This document shows positions 52,668 to 63,237 of a DNA stretch of 64,000 nucleotides, piece after piece. How positions within the stretch are numbered: the stretch's first letter is position 1; each line of letters begins with the position of its first letter. This DNA comes from Hydrogenophaga sp. Its GTDB lineage: Bacteria > Pseudomonadota > Gammaproteobacteria > Burkholderiales > Burkholderiaceae_C. The stretch lies in contig JACVCO010000020.1 of the NCBI GenBank assembly GCA_016741995.1, positions 1 through 64,000 of the forward strand, read 5' to 3'. Below the pieces are notes generated by a model. That model searched no databases. It saw only the letters and a program-made list of their open reading frames with translations, and was not told where the DNA came from. The position numbers and the translations under genes were made by a program.

Positions 52668-54067
52668 GCACCCCCACCGCGCACGCTGACACCCGGCAAC
52701 GCATGCTGCACGGGCCGGTGATGCCCGCGCTGCTGCGCCTGGCCGCCCCCAACGTGCTGGGCCTGTTCGCCAACACCGTGGTGATCGGCTTCGATGGCTA
52801 CCTCGTGGGTCGCCTCGGCCCGCAGGCCCTGGCCGGCGTCGCGGTGGTGTTGCCGGTGGCCATGCTGATGCTGCACATGTCGGCCGGTGGCCTGGGCGGC
52901 AGCACCACCGCAGTCATCGCGCGCGCGCTCGGCGCAGACAACACGGCCCATGCCACCCGGTTGGCGCGGCACGCGCTGGTGCTGGGCCTGCTCGCTTCGC
53001 TGCTGTTCACGCTGTTGTTCGCCACGCCCGTGCTGTACGCCGCCATGGGCGCGCAAGGGGCCGTGCTGCAGGAGGCCGGCCGCTACGCGGCGGTGCTGTT
53101 CGCCGGCGCTTCGGCCATCTGGTCGGTCAACGTGCTCGCCGGCGTGGCGCGCGGCCTGGGCCAGATGGGCACCGCCGCGCTGGCGTTGGTGGCGGCCACG
53201 GCGATGCACCTGCTGCTCGCGCCGGTGCTGGTGTTCGGCGCCGGCCCCGTGCCGCCGCTGGGCGTGGCGGGTGCCGCGATCAGCACCGTGGCCTGCAACG
53301 CGGCATCGGCGATCGCGCTGCTGCTCTGGCTGTCGCGCGCGGGCCAACCCGTGCGGCTGCTGGGCGAACGCTGGGTTCTGGAGCGCCGCACGTTCCGCGA
53401 CATCCTGCGCATCGCCCTGCCCTCCGCCGTCAACCCGGTGCTGAGCAACGGCGCGATCGCGCTGGCCACGGCCTATGTGGCCGGCTTCGGCGCCCTCACT
53501 GTGGCGGGCTACGGCATCGCCGCCCGGCTCGAATACATCCTGGTGCCGATCGCCTTCGGGTTCGGCAGCGCGTTGACCGCGATGGTGGCCACCAACCTGG
53601 GCGCGGGCCAACCCGCGCGGGCGCGGCGCATCACCTGGGTCGGAGCGGCCCTGGTCTGGGCCGTGACGGGTCTGATCGGTCTGGTCGCGGCCATCTGGCC
53701 GCAACTCTGGATGGCGCTGTTCACCGCCGACGCGGCGGTGCAGGCGGCCGGCGCCACTTACCTGCGCCTGGTGGGTGGCAGCTACGGCTTCTTCGGCCTG
53801 GGTCTGGCGTTGTTCTTCGCGTCGCAGGGCGCGGGGCGTCTCGTCTGGCCGCTGATCGCCAGCACGGCGCGGCTGCTCATCGTGGGGCTCGGCGGCTGGC
53901 TCGTGCTGCAACTGGCCGGGGGTGCGCCGCAAACACTCTATGCCGTGATCGCCCTGAGCCTGCTGGTGATGGGCGTGCTGCTGGCGGTGACCACGCACCT
54001 GAGCGACTGGGGCACGCCGCCCCGCGAAGGCGGTGCGCGTCAGCCGGCGCCGAACAAGGCCGTGTAA
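52664..54067 (+). CDS. MATE-family efflux transporter
   Basis: This 467-residue MATE exporter has about twelve helices. Conserved NVLGLFANTVVIGFDGYLVGRLGPQALAGVAV in helix I/II region and FGFGSALTAMVATNLGAGQPARARRI in the second bundle identify the family. It exports cationic drugs or metabolites by Na+ or H+ antiport. It overlaps the SDR gene (ATGA) and its end overlaps the convergent VOC gene by 28 bases. Confidence 0.94.
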   Translation: MSTPTAHADTRQRMLHGPVMPALLRLAAPNVLGLFANTVVIGFDGYLVGRLGPQALAGVAVVLPVAMLMLHMSAGGLGGSTTAVIARALGADNTAHATRLARHALVLGLLASLLFTLLFATPVLYAAMGAQGAVLQEAGRYAAVLFAGASAIWSVNVLAGVARGLGQMGTAALALVAATAMHLLLAPVLVFGAGPVPPLGVAGAAISTVACNAASAIALLLWLSRAGQPVRLLGERWVLERRTFRDILRIALPSAVNPVLSNGAIALATAYVAGFGALTVAGYGIAARLEYILVPIAFGFGSALTAMVATNLGAGQPARARRITWVGAALVWAVTGLIGLVAAIWPQLWMALFTADAAVQAAGATYLRLVGGSYGFFGLGLALFFASQGAGRLVWPLIASTARLLIVGLGGWLVLQLAGGAPQTLYAVIALSLLVMGVLLAVTTHLSDWGTPPREGGARQPAPNKAV

Positions 54068-54483
54068 CGCCGCTGCATCTCCTCGGGCGTCACATCTTCG
54101 ATCGAGTGCCCGATGAGCCAGCGGTGCCCGAAGGGGCAGCGCACCACGCCGCTGCGCTCGCCGTAGAACGCGTCGCTCGCTTCGCGTTCGAGCGTGGCGC
54201 CGGCCTGCACGGCGTTGGCGATCATCGCGTCGGCGTCGTCCACGTGCAGGTGCACGGTGACGGGGGTGGCGCCCAGCGCGCGGGCGCTGTGCATGCCGAA
54301 CTCGGGGAACTCGTCGCACAGCATCACGGTGTTGGGGCCGAAGGCCATCTCGGCGTGGCCGATGCGCCCCGAGGGTTCGACGAGACGGAACTTCTCGCTC
54401 GCGCCGAAGGCGCGCGCGTAGAACGCAAGGGCGGCCTGCGTGTCGTGCACGCAGAGGTAGGCATAGGCTTCTTCGATGCGCAT
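54040..54483 (-). CDS. VOC-family protein (PhnB-like)
   Basis: A 147-residue glyoxalase-fold protein: IEEAYAYLCVHDTQAALAFYARAFGASE and GATPVTVHLHVDDADAMIANAVQAGATLEREASDAFYGERSGVVRCPFGHRWLIGHSIEDVTPEEM resemble the PhnB/DUF1428-type proteins. Start ATG 54483. Function is unknown. It shares its 3' end with the MATE gene on the other strand. Confidence 0.88.
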   Translation of the reverse strand: MRIEEAYAYLCVHDTQAALAFYARAFGASEKFRLVEPSGRIGHAEMAFGPNTVMLCDEFPEFGMHSARALGATPVTVHLHVDDADAMIANAVQAGATLEREASDAFYGERSGVVRCPFGHRWLIGHSIEDVTPEEMQRRYTALFGAG

Positions 54484-54566
54484 GGCTTCGCTCCAGGGAC
54501 GCGGGGGTGATGGCGCCACTGTGCCGGCCGGCGCCGCGCGCGTATAGAAGAAATTTGCCGGCGCAC

Positions 54567-55388
54567 TCAGCGCGGCAGCGGCGCCTGCTCGGGCAGGTGG
54601 TTGGGTTCGTCCGGTGCGAGTGCGCGAAAGCGCGCCGGCGTGAGCCCGGCCATGGCGAGGAACTCGCGGTTGAAGTGCGACTGGTCGCTGTACCCCAGGG
54701 CGGCGGCGATGTCGGCCGGGGCGCTGGCCGTGCCGAGCGCGCGCAGCGCGGCCTGGAAACGGCGCACGCGCAACCAGGCCTTGGGGTTGAGGCCCGCCGC
54801 CTGGCGGAACGCGGTGTCGAAGCGGCGGTGGCTCAGGCCGCTGGCGTGAACGGCCGCACCCACCGACGCCGACGCGCGCAACAGGCGCACCAGCGCGGCG
54901 GCCTGCCCCGCCCCCACCGGCGGGCGGCGCGCGAGCAGCCAGTCCTCGAACAGCACCAGGCGCGCGTCGGCATCGGCCGCGTCGAACAGCCGCTCACGCA
55001 AACGGCGGGCTTCGGCGCCGAGCAAGGCGTCGAGCGGCACGTGGCGGCCGGTGAGCTCATCGGCCGCCGCGCCGAACAGCCACTGCGCCGCGCCGGGCAG
55101 CAAGGTGGCGCCCACGCTGGCCGAGCGCGCGCGCAGGCGCTTGAGGTACGACGCGGTGCGCGCACCGGCCAGCACCGCGTGGGCCAGCGCCTCGCCGCGC
55201 ACATCGGTGGGCGAACGCAGCAGGTGCACGGGTGCGTCGTCGAGCCGCAGCACCAGGTGCATGAGGCCGCTGGGCAGCAGGCGCTCGATGCGCGCCTGCG
55301 CCTCGCCGGCGGGTTCGGCGTCGCAGCTCCAGAGTTCGCGCACGAAGGGGCGCAGCAGCGGGTGGGGTGCGCGGCGCCGGGCGGCCAT
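54567..55388 (-). CDS. AraC-family transcriptional regulator
   Basis: The 273-residue regulator has a DUF6597-like N-terminal effector domain (LLRPFVRELWSCDAEPAG onward) and a C-terminal double HTH: HRRFDTAFRQAAGLNPKAWLRVRRFQAAL and DIAAALGYSDQSHFNREFLAMAGLTPARFR. The FNREF motif is typical of AraC. It lies 4 bases from the SLAC1 gene stop on the same strand, but its targets are not obvious. Confidence 0.92.
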   Translation of the reverse strand: MAARRRAPHPLLRPFVRELWSCDAEPAGEAQARIERLLPSGLMHLVLRLDDAPVHLLRSPTDVRGEALAHAVLAGARTASYLKRLRARSASVGATLLPGAAQWLFGAAADELTGRHVPLDALLGAEARRLRERLFDAADADARLVLFEDWLLARRPPVGAGQAAALVRLLRASASVGAAVHASGLSHRRFDTAFRQAAGLNPKAWLRVRRFQAALRALGTASAPADIAAALGYSDQSHFNREFLAMAGLTPARFRALAPDEPNHLPEQAPLPR

Positions 55389-55391
55389 GGT

Positions 55392-56417
55392 CTAGCCCGG
55401 TGTGGACGCGGGGGGTGCGGGGGGCGTGGGCTCGGGCACCAGCAGGTCGCCGCGCCACAGGCCGCGCACCGTGGCCACGCACAGGCCACCGATCACCAGC
55501 GTGACGAGCACGAGCAAGGCCCATGAGAGGCCCACGAGACCGATGGCTTCGGGCAGGCGCTCGGCCAGGCGGCCGGTGAGCGTGGTGAAGGCCGCGAGCG
55601 GGAAGGACAAGGCCCACCAGGGCAGGCCGAAGTGCTGGCCGCGCAGACGCGGCGCCAGCGGCAGCAACCACAGGAACACGAAGCCCGCCACGCCCCAGAT
55701 CATCAGCACGACGAGCAGCGGCACATCGAACGGCAACAGCGCCAGGCCGATGACGGCGGGCGGTGCGAGCACGATGGCCCAGGCCGGCAGCAACCGGTCG
55801 GGCAAAGGCCCATGTGCGATGCGGCGCAACAGCAGCAAGGCGATGACCACCGGCCAGAAGAAGACGCCGATGCCCAGCTGCGCGGCCGACCACACCGGCT
55901 GGCCCAGCGCCACACCGGCCAACGGGGCCACCACGTTGCCCACCACCGCGATCAGCAACACCGGCGTGATGCCGGGCCACAGCGCGCCGGGTTGCGCATG
56001 CGCCGCGCCCAGCCAGCGGCCCAGCACCCAGGCCGTGACCGCGAGCTGCAACACCGCCCCGGCCCACCACAGCGCGCGCGCCAGCGGCCCCGGGCCCAGG
56101 TGCGCCACCGCCACGGTGGCCAGCAGCAACAGCGACACCGGTGCCGCCGCGTAGAACGCGTGGCGCACCGGGTGCGCGAGGTCTTCGATCACCGCGTCGC
56201 GGTGGCTGTACCAGCGCCACGCGGCGCCGAGCGCAATGGCCACGAAGGCCAGCGCCGCGACCGCCCCCAGCACCGCGGACGCGTGCAGCGCGCCATCACC
56301 CAGCACCGTGGCGGCGCGGTGCCACACGAGCGAGAGCCCGCACAGGCCCATGACCACCGAGAACCAGCCCGGCCCCAGGTAGCGCAGCGGCGAAGCGTGA
56401 AGATCAGGGTTTGTCAT
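55392..56417 (-). CDS. SLAC1/TehA-family anion channel or exporter
   Basis: The 341-residue membrane protein has about ten helices with the family start [25 protein letters not shown] and internal [18 protein letters not shown] plus [16 protein letters not shown]. TehA/SLAC1/Mae1 proteins carry anions, tellurite or dicarboxylates; sulfite efflux is known for the fungal SSU1 branch. ATG 56417 overlaps the alr stop. Substrate cannot be read here. Confidence 0.88.
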   Translation of the reverse strand: MTNPDLHASPLRYLGPGWFSVVMGLCGLSLVWHRAATVLGDGALHASAVLGAVAALAFVAIALGAAWRWYSHRDAVIEDLAHPVRHAFYAAAPVSLLLLATVAVAHLGPGPLARALWWAGAVLQLAVTAWVLGRWLGAAHAQPGALWPGITPVLLIAVVGNVVAPLAGVALGQPVWSAAQLGIGVFFWPVVIALLLLRRIAHGPLPDRLLPAWAIVLAPPAVIGLALLPFDVPLLVVLMIWGVAGFVFLWLLPLAPRLRGQHFGLPWWALSFPLAAFTTLTGRLAERLPEAIGLVGLSWALLVLVTLVIGGLCVATVRGLWRGDLLVPEPTPPAPPASTPG

Positions 56418-57526
56418 TCCGCCACCTCGACACGCACCCGCGGCGCCACCGCGCACACGCATTCGTACGCGATGGTGCCGGCCGCGTGCGCGACCTCGTC
56501 CACCGGCAGCACGGTGCCGTTGCCCGCGCGGCCCCAGAGCACCACCTCGCTGCCGATGCCGGCGCCAGGCACCGGCGTGAGGTCGACGGTGATCATGTCC
56601 ATGCTCACGCGGCCCAGCGTGGTGGTTCGCACGCCGTCGACCAGCACCGGGGTGCCGCCGGGCGCGTGGCGCGGGTAGCCGTCGGCGTAACCGCAGGCGA
56701 TGACACCGATGCGTGTGGGTGCGCTCGCGGTGAAGGTGGAGCCGTAGCCCACGGTGTCGCCTGCCTGCAGTTGCTGCACGCCGATGACCTGGGTGCGAAG
56801 GCTCATGGTGGGCAGCAGGCCCCAATGCGCGGCGCTGTGCTCGGGAAAATCGGGCGCGCTGCCGTAGAGCGCGATGCCCTCGCGCACCCAGTCGGCCGCG
56901 AGCGAGCCGGCGCCGCGCAGCGCGCTGCGCGCGTGGCGCAGGATGGCCGCGCTGTTGGCCAGCGTGCGCTCGCCGGGCAGGTCTTCGGTGGCCTGTTCGA
57001 ACAGCGCCACCTGGTGCGCGATGCCGCGCGCGCCATCGGCGTCGCTGAAGTGCGTCATGTGGCCGATCTCGTCGACCTGCGGCAAGGCGTTCAGGCGCGC
57101 CCAGGCCGCGCGGTAGGCCGTGGGCGTGAAGCCCAGCCGGTTCATGCCGCTGTTGAGCTTGAGGAACACCTTGTGCGGTTGCTGCGTCTTGTGCGCGGCG
57201 AGCCAGTCGATCTGTTCGCTGCAGTGCACCGTGTGCCACAGGCCCAGGCGCGAGCACAGCTCCAGGTCGCGCGGCTCGAACACCCCTTCGAGCAGCAGCA
57301 CGGGCCCGCGCCAGCCGAGGGCGCGCACGCGCTCGGCCTCGTCGAGATCGAGCAGCGCGAAACCATCGGCACCGCGCAGGCCCTCGAAGGCGCGCTCGAT
57401 GCCGTGGCCGTAGGCATTGGCCTTGACCACCGCCCACACGCGGGCGTCGGGCGCGCGCTCGCGCGCGATCTCCAGGTTGTGGCGCAGGGCGCCGGTGTGC
57501 ACGGTGGCCAGGATGGGGCGGGGCAT
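56414..57526 (-). CDS. alr: Alanine racemase
   Basis: The 370-residue PLP enzyme makes D-alanine for peptidoglycan. PLP lysine K35 in [17 protein letters not shown], the catalytic tyrosine in [11 protein letters not shown], and [26 protein letters not shown] are typical. ATG 57526 is at the conserved N terminus. Divergent to lplT, a common pairing in related genomes as I recall. It overlaps the SLAC1 gene by 4 bases. Confidence 0.95.
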   Translation of the reverse strand: MPRPILATVHTGALRHNLEIARERAPDARVWAVVKANAYGHGIERAFEGLRGADGFALLDLDEAERVRALGWRGPVLLLEGVFEPRDLELCSRLGLWHTVHCSEQIDWLAAHKTQQPHKVFLKLNSGMNRLGFTPTAYRAAWARLNALPQVDEIGHMTHFSDADGARGIAHQVALFEQATEDLPGERTLANSAAILRHARSALRGAGSLAADWVREGIALYGSAPDFPEHSAAHWGLLPTMSLRTQVIGVQQLQAGDTVGYGSTFTASAPTRIGVIACGYADGYPRHAPGGTPVLVDGVRTTTLGRVSMDMITVDLTPVPGAGIGSEVVLWGRAGNGTVLPVDEVAHAAGTIAYECVCAVAPRVRVEVAE

Positions 57527-57716
57527 GGCGTGAGAAATGTCAAGGGGCGGCAATGCACCCGAGCAGCGGGCTCGCGTACACGGGGTGATATGTAACCCCC
57601 GTGCTATAACGCGCGCCACCCGACCGGAGACGAGCCACGAACTGTCGCACAAACAGGCGACCCCCTTCGTGGCCGAGGCGCTTCAACCTGGCAGCCCAGC
57701 AAACCGATTCATCGCC

Positions 57717-58988
57717 ATGAAGCGCGGCTTCTACACCATCATGACGGCGCAGTTCTTCAGCTCGCTGGCTGACAACGCGCTGTTCGTGGCCGCCATCGAG
57801 CTGCTGCGCCACCGCGGCGCGCCCGAGTGGCAGGGCGCGGCGCTGGTGCCCATGTTCGCGCTGTTCTATGTGCTGCTCGCGCCCTTCGTGGGCGCGTTCG
57901 CCGACGCGAAGCCCAAGGGCCAGGTCATGTTCATCAGCAACGCCATCAAGGTGCTGGGCTGCCTGGCCATGCTCGTCGGCGTGCACCCACTGCTGGCCTA
58001 CACGCTGGTGGGCCTGGGCGCGGCGGCCTATTCGCCGGCCAAGTACGGCATCCTCACCGAGCTGTTGCCGCCTTCACAACTGGTCAAGGCCAACGGCTGG
58101 ATCGAAGGCCTGACGATCGCGTCCATCATCCTGGGCGTGCTGCTCGGCGGGCAACTGGTGGGCCCCGCGGTGGCGCCCTGGCTGATGGCGCTCTCGCTGC
58201 CCGGCATCGACAACGCGCCCGATGCGGCGATCGCGCTGCTGGTGGTTGTGTACGCGCTGGCCGCGGCCTTCAACCTGCGCATCCCGCTCACCGGCGTGAC
58301 GCCGCGCCCCATGCCGCGCAACCCGCTGGTGCTGCTGCCCGATTTCTGGACCTGCAACATGCGCCTGTGGCGCGACCGCCTGGGCCAGATCTCGCTGTCC
58401 ACCACCACGCTGTTCTGGGGCGTGAGCGGCAACCTGCGCTACATCGTGCTGGCCTGGGCCGCGGCCGCGCTGGGCTATAGCACCACGCAGGCCTCGGCGC
58501 TGGTGGGCGTGGTGGCGCTGGGCACCGCGGTGGGGGCCGTGGTGGCCTCCATGCGCATGCGGCTCGACCAGGCCACACGCGTGATCCCGCTCGGCATCGG
58601 CATGGGCCTGCTGGTGGTGCTCATGAACTTCATTGACAACGTGTGGGTGGCCGCGCCCTTCCTGGTGCTGCTGGGGGCGTTGGGCGGTTTCCTGGTGGTG
58701 CCGATGAACGCGCTGCTGCAGCACCGCGGCCACAACCTCATGGGCGCGGGCCGTTCGATCGCGGTGCAGAACTTCAACGAGCAGGCCTGCATCCTGGGCC
58801 TGGGCGCGTTCTACAGCTTCTCCACCGGCATGGGCCTGTCGGCCTTCGCGGCCATCACGGCCTTCGGCCTGCTGGTGGCCGGCACCATGGCGCTGATCGG
58901 CGCCTGGCACAAGCGCAACCAGCGCGAGCACGCGCACGAGATCGAGCGCCTGCTGGAGATCGCCCGCAGGGACGATTTACACGGGTAG
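57717..58988 (+). CDS. lplT: Lysophospholipid transporter LplT
   Basis: This 423-residue MFS protein flips lysophospholipids inward for re-acylation. The start GFYTIMTAQFFSSLADNALFVAAIELL is the LplT signature, and AAYSPAKYGILTELLPPSQLVKANGWIEGLTI is also conserved. Twelve helices. ATG 57717 fits the conserved N terminus, though the frame is open further upstream. No acyltransferase domain (Aas) is fused or adjacent, so that partner must be elsewhere. Confidence 0.94.
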   Translation: MKRGFYTIMTAQFFSSLADNALFVAAIELLRHRGAPEWQGAALVPMFALFYVLLAPFVGAFADAKPKGQVMFISNAIKVLGCLAMLVGVHPLLAYTLVGLGAAAYSPAKYGILTELLPPSQLVKANGWIEGLTIASIILGVLLGGQLVGPAVAPWLMALSLPGIDNAPDAAIALLVVVYALAAAFNLRIPLTGVTPRPMPRNPLVLLPDFWTCNMRLWRDRLGQISLSTTTLFWGVSGNLRYIVLAWAAAALGYSTTQASALVGVVALGTAVGAVVASMRMRLDQATRVIPLGIGMGLLVVLMNFIDNVWVAAPFLVLLGALGGFLVVPMNALLQHRGHNLMGAGRSIAVQNFNEQACILGLGAFYSFSTGMGLSAFAAITAFGLLVAGTMALIGAWHKRNQREHAHEIERLLEIARRDDLHG

Positions 58989-59026
58989 CCTCCTGATGGA
59001 GGTCGCGCGCAGCGCGGCGGGGGCGA

Positions 59027-60232
59027 TCAGAAATTGCCCACGTTGGTGGGCGCAAAACCGTTGAGGCTCACCAGGTGGTGGTGCGCGAGCACCTTGTACA
59101 GGTCGGCCTCGCCCACGGAGCGCGAGAGGTAGGCGTCGGCGCCGGCCAGACCGGCCTTCATGCGCTCCATGCTGCCGGCGCTGGGTGCGAACAGGATCAC
59201 CACCGGCGCGCCCTTGGGGCCCTTGATCTGCTTGGCGGTGCGGCAGATCGTGAAGGCGTCGGGCTGGCCCCCAAGCCGGTCGATCACGACCAGGCGGTAG
59301 GGATGGGCGTTGAGCATGGTTTCGGCCTGGGCCGGGTCGCGGCACCAGTCGATCGTCAGCTCGTACTTGCGGAAGCGCTTGAGCAGGATGCGGCCTTCGA
59401 CCAGGCTCTGCCCCACCAGCAGCGCGTCGCCATGGCCCGCTTCGGGCACATTGGCGTCGCCGCGCGCGCTGCGCGTGTTGGGTGAACGCGTGTTGCGCGC
59501 CTTGGGGGCGGGCGGCGACACGTTGAACAACTCGTCGAGATCGGCGAAATCGGTGGCTCCGCGCAGCGGGATGTGCACCGTGCGCGCGGGCTTGGCCGCG
59601 GGCGCCGGGGTGGCCACGGGCGCCTGTTTCGGTGCCGGGGCCGACACGGAGGCCGGTGCCTGCGCTGGCGCCGCCGTGGCGCGGCGCGGCGCCGCCTCGA
59701 GCGCCTGCGCTTCCTCGCGCGTCATGGGCCGCGTGGGCGGGAAGTCGGTCTCGGGAAAGCGCCGGCGCGTGCGCCCGGCCGGCGCCATGGGCGACGCCGG
59801 CTGCGGCTTGCCGCTGGCCAGGCGCATGCTGGCGTCCAGCCCCTGCAGTTGCGAATGCTTGAACGGTTCGGTGGGTGCGAAGGTGGTGGCGGGGGCCGGG
59901 GCGGCGGCCACCGCGCGCGCGGTGCGCAGGCCCACCAGCGCATCGAGCGCGCCCAGCAGCGAGACAAGGCGGATCGGCTTGGCCTGCAAGGGCCAGCCGG
60001 TGCCGCCATCGTGGCCCCCCACGAGCAACACGCGGCCGGGCAGGCTCGCGCCCTGCACCAGCTTCAAGGCCTGCGCGTTGTCGGCGTTGACGATCAGGAC
60101 CTGGGCGTCCAGCACCTCTTCCTGCACCTGGTACGCCGGAGGCCGCCGCGCCGCGAGCCGGAAAAACGATTCGAAGGTGGCGCTTTCGGTCTGGGCAAAG
60201 CCCACGAGCGCCACGGTGTAGGCAGCCCCCAT
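59027..60232 (-). CDS. Two-domain pseudo-receiver protein with proline/alanine-rich linker
   Basis: The 401-residue protein has an N-terminal receiver-like fold (GAAYTVALVGFAQTE to GGHDGGTGWPLQAKPIRLVSLLGALDALVG), a long Ala/Pro/Arg-rich linker (about 150-280), and a C-terminal receiver-like domain (GDALLVGQSLVEGRILLKRFRKYELTIDW onward). The C-terminal domain keeps an aspartate in VVIDRLGG but has serine where the conserved lysine of receivers would be (ADAYLSRSV), so classical phosphorelay is doubtful. No output domain is visible. It may be a scaffold or polar-localisation factor. Confidence 0.78.
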   Translation of the reverse strand: MGAAYTVALVGFAQTESATFESFFRLAARRPPAYQVQEEVLDAQVLIVNADNAQALKLVQGASLPGRVLLVGGHDGGTGWPLQAKPIRLVSLLGALDALVGLRTARAVAAAPAPATTFAPTEPFKHSQLQGLDASMRLASGKPQPASPMAPAGRTRRRFPETDFPPTRPMTREEAQALEAAPRRATAAPAQAPASVSAPAPKQAPVATPAPAAKPARTVHIPLRGATDFADLDELFNVSPPAPKARNTRSPNTRSARGDANVPEAGHGDALLVGQSLVEGRILLKRFRKYELTIDWCRDPAQAETMLNAHPYRLVVIDRLGGQPDAFTICRTAKQIKGPKGAPVVILFAPSAGSMERMKAGLAGADAYLSRSVGEADLYKVLAHHHLVSLNGFAPTNVGNF

Positions 60233-60392
60233 GCCTTGCTCCACTGTGTTCGGGTGATTCTTGGTTACCTTCTGATACGCCAAGCAGTATCGCCCTGTGG
60301 CGGTGTTTTTGGGAACCTTCGTGTCGCCATCGCGCGGCTTGTGTGATGATTTTGTCGCTTGCCGGACACCTTCACGCCCCCAGGAGCCCCCC

Positions 60393-60878
<486 letters not shown>

Positions 60879-60890
60879 ACCGCGCGGCCC

Positions 60891-61631
60891 TCAGAGCACG
60901 CGCAGCAACCAGCCCGCCAGCAGCGGCAGGGCCAGCGCGCTGAACAACGCGCTCAGGCCCATGGCCAGCCCCGCGAAGGCGCCGGCCTCTTCGCTCACCT
61001 GGAACGCGCGCGCGGTGCCGATGCCGTGCGCGATGGTGCCGAGCGCGAAACCCCGCACCGCGGGATCGCGGATGCGCAGCGCGTCGAACAGGTAGCGCGC
61101 GCCCACCGCGCCGAGCACGCCGGTGGCCATCACGAGCACCGCGGTGAGCGAAGGCAGGCCACCGATCTTTTCAGCAATGCCCATGGCCACCGGCATGGTG
61201 ACCGACTTCGGCGCGAGCGAGGCGATGGTGGCGCTCGACGCCCCGAGCAGGCGCGCCAGCACCAGGGCCGACACGGTGGTGACCCCCACGCCCACCACCA
61301 GCGCACCCAGCAACGGCACGGCCAGGCGGCGCAGGCGGTGCACCTGCTCGAACAAGGGCACCGCCAGCGCCACGGTGGCGGGCCCGAGCAGGAAGTGCAC
61401 GAACTGCGCGCCCTCGAAGTAGGTGGCGTACGGTGTGCCCGTGGCCCACAGCAGCGTGGCCAGCACCGCCACCGCGATCGGCACCGGGTTGGCCAACGGG
61501 TGGAAGCCGCTGCGCCGGTAGAGCACGAAGGCCCCGTGGTAGACGAGCAGCGTGAGCGACAGGCCCAGCAGCGGCGTGGCCGCGAGATAGACCCAGACCT
61601 CGATCAGGCGTTGCGGGGCCTCAACCGCCAT
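60891..61631 (-). CDS. lrgB: LrgB/CidB-family membrane protein
   Basis: The 246-residue protein has about seven helices. TLLWATGTPYATYFEGAQFVHFLLGPATVALAVPLFEQVHRLRR and SLAPKSVTMPVAMGIAEKIGGLPSLTAVLVMATGVLGA, then GFALGTIAHGIGTARAF, are the LrgB signature. LrgAB-type pairs influence murein hydrolase export or glycolate/pyruvate transport; in Bacillus and plants LrgB relatives carry glycolate or pyruvate. Its start overlaps the LrgA-like gene by 11 bases. Confidence 0.92.
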   Translation of the reverse strand: MAVEAPQRLIEVWVYLAATPLLGLSLTLLVYHGAFVLYRRSGFHPLANPVPIAVAVLATLLWATGTPYATYFEGAQFVHFLLGPATVALAVPLFEQVHRLRRLAVPLLGALVVGVGVTTVSALVLARLLGASSATIASLAPKSVTMPVAMGIAEKIGGLPSLTAVLVMATGVLGAVGARYLFDALRIRDPAVRGFALGTIAHGIGTARAFQVSEEAGAFAGLAMGLSALFSALALPLLAGWLLRVL

Positions 61632-61998
61632 CGCGGCCCTCCCCGCCCGCGTGGCGGCGGGCCTGCCAGCGCATCAGCGCGAGCATGGTGACCGCCGACG
61701 CGGCCAGGCCCAGCAAGGTGCTGAGCACCAGCGCCACCCCCAGGGCCAGCGCTTCGTCGCCCAGGCGCTGCAGGTGCTGCATGACGCCCACGCCGGCGGG
61801 CACGAACAGCAGCGACAGGTGTTGGAGCAGCCCCTGCGCGGTGGGCTTGATGGCCTCGAGGCTGGCCGGGCGCAGCAGCAGGGCCAGCAGCAGCAAGGCC
61901 AGGCCGACCACCGGGCCGGGCACGGGCGCGGCGCTGAGCAGCACCAGGGTTTCGCCCAGCAGCTGGAACACAAGCAAGGTGGCCAGCGCGGGGATCAT
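61621..61998 (-). CDS. lrgA: LrgA/CidA-family membrane protein
   Basis: This 125-residue holin-like protein has four helices: IPALATLLVFQLLGETLVLLSAAPVPGPVVGLALLLLALLLRP and HLSLLFVPAGVGVMQHLQRLGDEALALGVALVLSTLLGLAASAVTMLA. FVPAGVGVM is the LrgA signature. It lies 5 bases after glcF, so glcF-lrgA-lrgB may be one transcript, linking it to glycolate metabolism as in plant PLGG1 (LrgAB-like) glycolate transporters. Confidence 0.92.
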   Translation of the reverse strand: MIPALATLLVFQLLGETLVLLSAAPVPGPVVGLALLLLALLLRPASLEAIKPTAQGLLQHLSLLFVPAGVGVMQHLQRLGDEALALGVALVLSTLLGLAASAVTMLALMRWQARRHAGGEGRDGG

Positions 61999-62003
61999 GG
62001 CGC

Positions 62004-63236
62004 TCAGCCGTGCAGGGCCTCGTCGAGCAGCTCGACCCAATGCCGCACCGGTGTGGCTGTGCCGCTCTGCAGGTGGGTGATGCAGCCGATGTTGGCGCTC
62101 GCGATGACCGCGGGCCGGAGATCGCCCAGGTGGCCGAGCTTGCGGTCGCGAAGGGTGTGGGCGATCTCGGGTTCGAGCACCGAGTAGGTGCCGGCCGAGC
62201 CGCAGCACAGGTGCGGCTCCACGCGCGCGGTCTGCACGGTGAAGCCGAGTTCGCCCAGCCAACGCTCCACACCGCCGCGCAGTTGCTGCCCGTGTTGCAG
62301 CGTGCAGGGCGGGTGGTAGGCCACCACGCGCTGCGCGTCGGGCCGCTGCTTCAGCCGGGGCTTGAGCGCGGGCACGAGGTCGGGCAACAGCTCCGAGAGG
62401 TCGCGCGCGAGTTCGCTGACGCGCGCGGCCTTCTGTGCGTAGGCCGGGTCGTCGCGCAGCAGGTGGCCGTAGTCCTTCACCATCACGCCGCAGCCGGAGG
62501 CGTTCACCACGATGGCCTCGGCGCCTTGCGCCACGAGCGGCCACCAGGCGTCGATGTTGGCGCGCGCCTGCGCGAGGCCACCGGTCTGGTCGTTCAGGTG
62601 GAACTTCACCGCGCCACAGCAGCCGGCCTGGGGCGCGACCACGGGCTGGATGCCCGCGGCGTCGAGCACGCGCGCGGTGGCGGCGTTGATGCTGGGCGCC
62701 ATGGCCGGCTGCACGCACCCCGCGAGCATGAGCACCTGGCGCGCGTGCGTGCGCACGGGCCACGCACCGGCGGGGCGGGGCTCGGGCACCTTGGCCTTGA
62801 GCGAAGCGGGCAGCAGCCCGCGCACGGCCTGGCCGAGCTTCATCGCGGGGCCGAACAGCGGCGAGGGCAGGCCTTCCTTGAGCAACCAGCGCACGGTGCG
62901 CTCGCCCGCGGGGCGCGGCACTTTCGCGTCGACGATGGCGCGACCGATGTCGACCAGGTGGCCGTATTGCACGCCGCTGGGGCAGGTGGTTTCGCAGTTG
63001 CGGCAGGTGAGGCAGCGGTCCAGGTGGCGCTGGGTCTTGCGCGTGGGCTCGGCGCCTTCGAGCACCTGCTTGATCAGGTAGATGCGCCCGCGCGGGCCGT
63101 CGAGTTCGTCGCCGAGCAGCTGGTAGGTGGGGCAGGTGGCGGTGCAGAAGCCGCAGTGCACGCACTTGCGCAGGATGGCCTCGGCCTCGCGGCCGGCCGC
63201 GGTCTGCTGGTGTTCGGGGGCGAGTTGGGTCTGCAT
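62004..63236 (-). CDS. glcF: Glycolate oxidase iron-sulfur subunit GlcF
   Basis: The 410-residue protein has two 4Fe-4S motifs (C25-VHC-GFC-TATCP and CLTCRNCETTCPSG), then two cysteine-rich CCG domains (GCVQPAMAPSINAA, QAGCCGAVKFHLNDQ, YHPPCTLQHGQQ, EPHLCCGSAGTYSV). It carries electrons from the GlcDE flavoproteins to the quinone pool in glycolate oxidation to glyoxylate. It starts 1 base after the glcE stop. Confidence 0.96.
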   Translation of the reverse strand: MQTQLAPEHQQTAAGREAEAILRKCVHCGFCTATCPTYQLLGDELDGPRGRIYLIKQVLEGAEPTRKTQRHLDRCLTCRNCETTCPSGVQYGHLVDIGRAIVDAKVPRPAGERTVRWLLKEGLPSPLFGPAMKLGQAVRGLLPASLKAKVPEPRPAGAWPVRTHARQVLMLAGCVQPAMAPSINAATARVLDAAGIQPVVAPQAGCCGAVKFHLNDQTGGLAQARANIDAWWPLVAQGAEAIVVNASGCGVMVKDYGHLLRDDPAYAQKAARVSELARDLSELLPDLVPALKPRLKQRPDAQRVVAYHPPCTLQHGQQLRGGVERWLGELGFTVQTARVEPHLCCGSAGTYSVLEPEIAHTLRDRKLGHLGDLRPAVIASANIGCITHLQSGTATPVRHWVELLDEALHG

Positions 63237-63237
63237 G

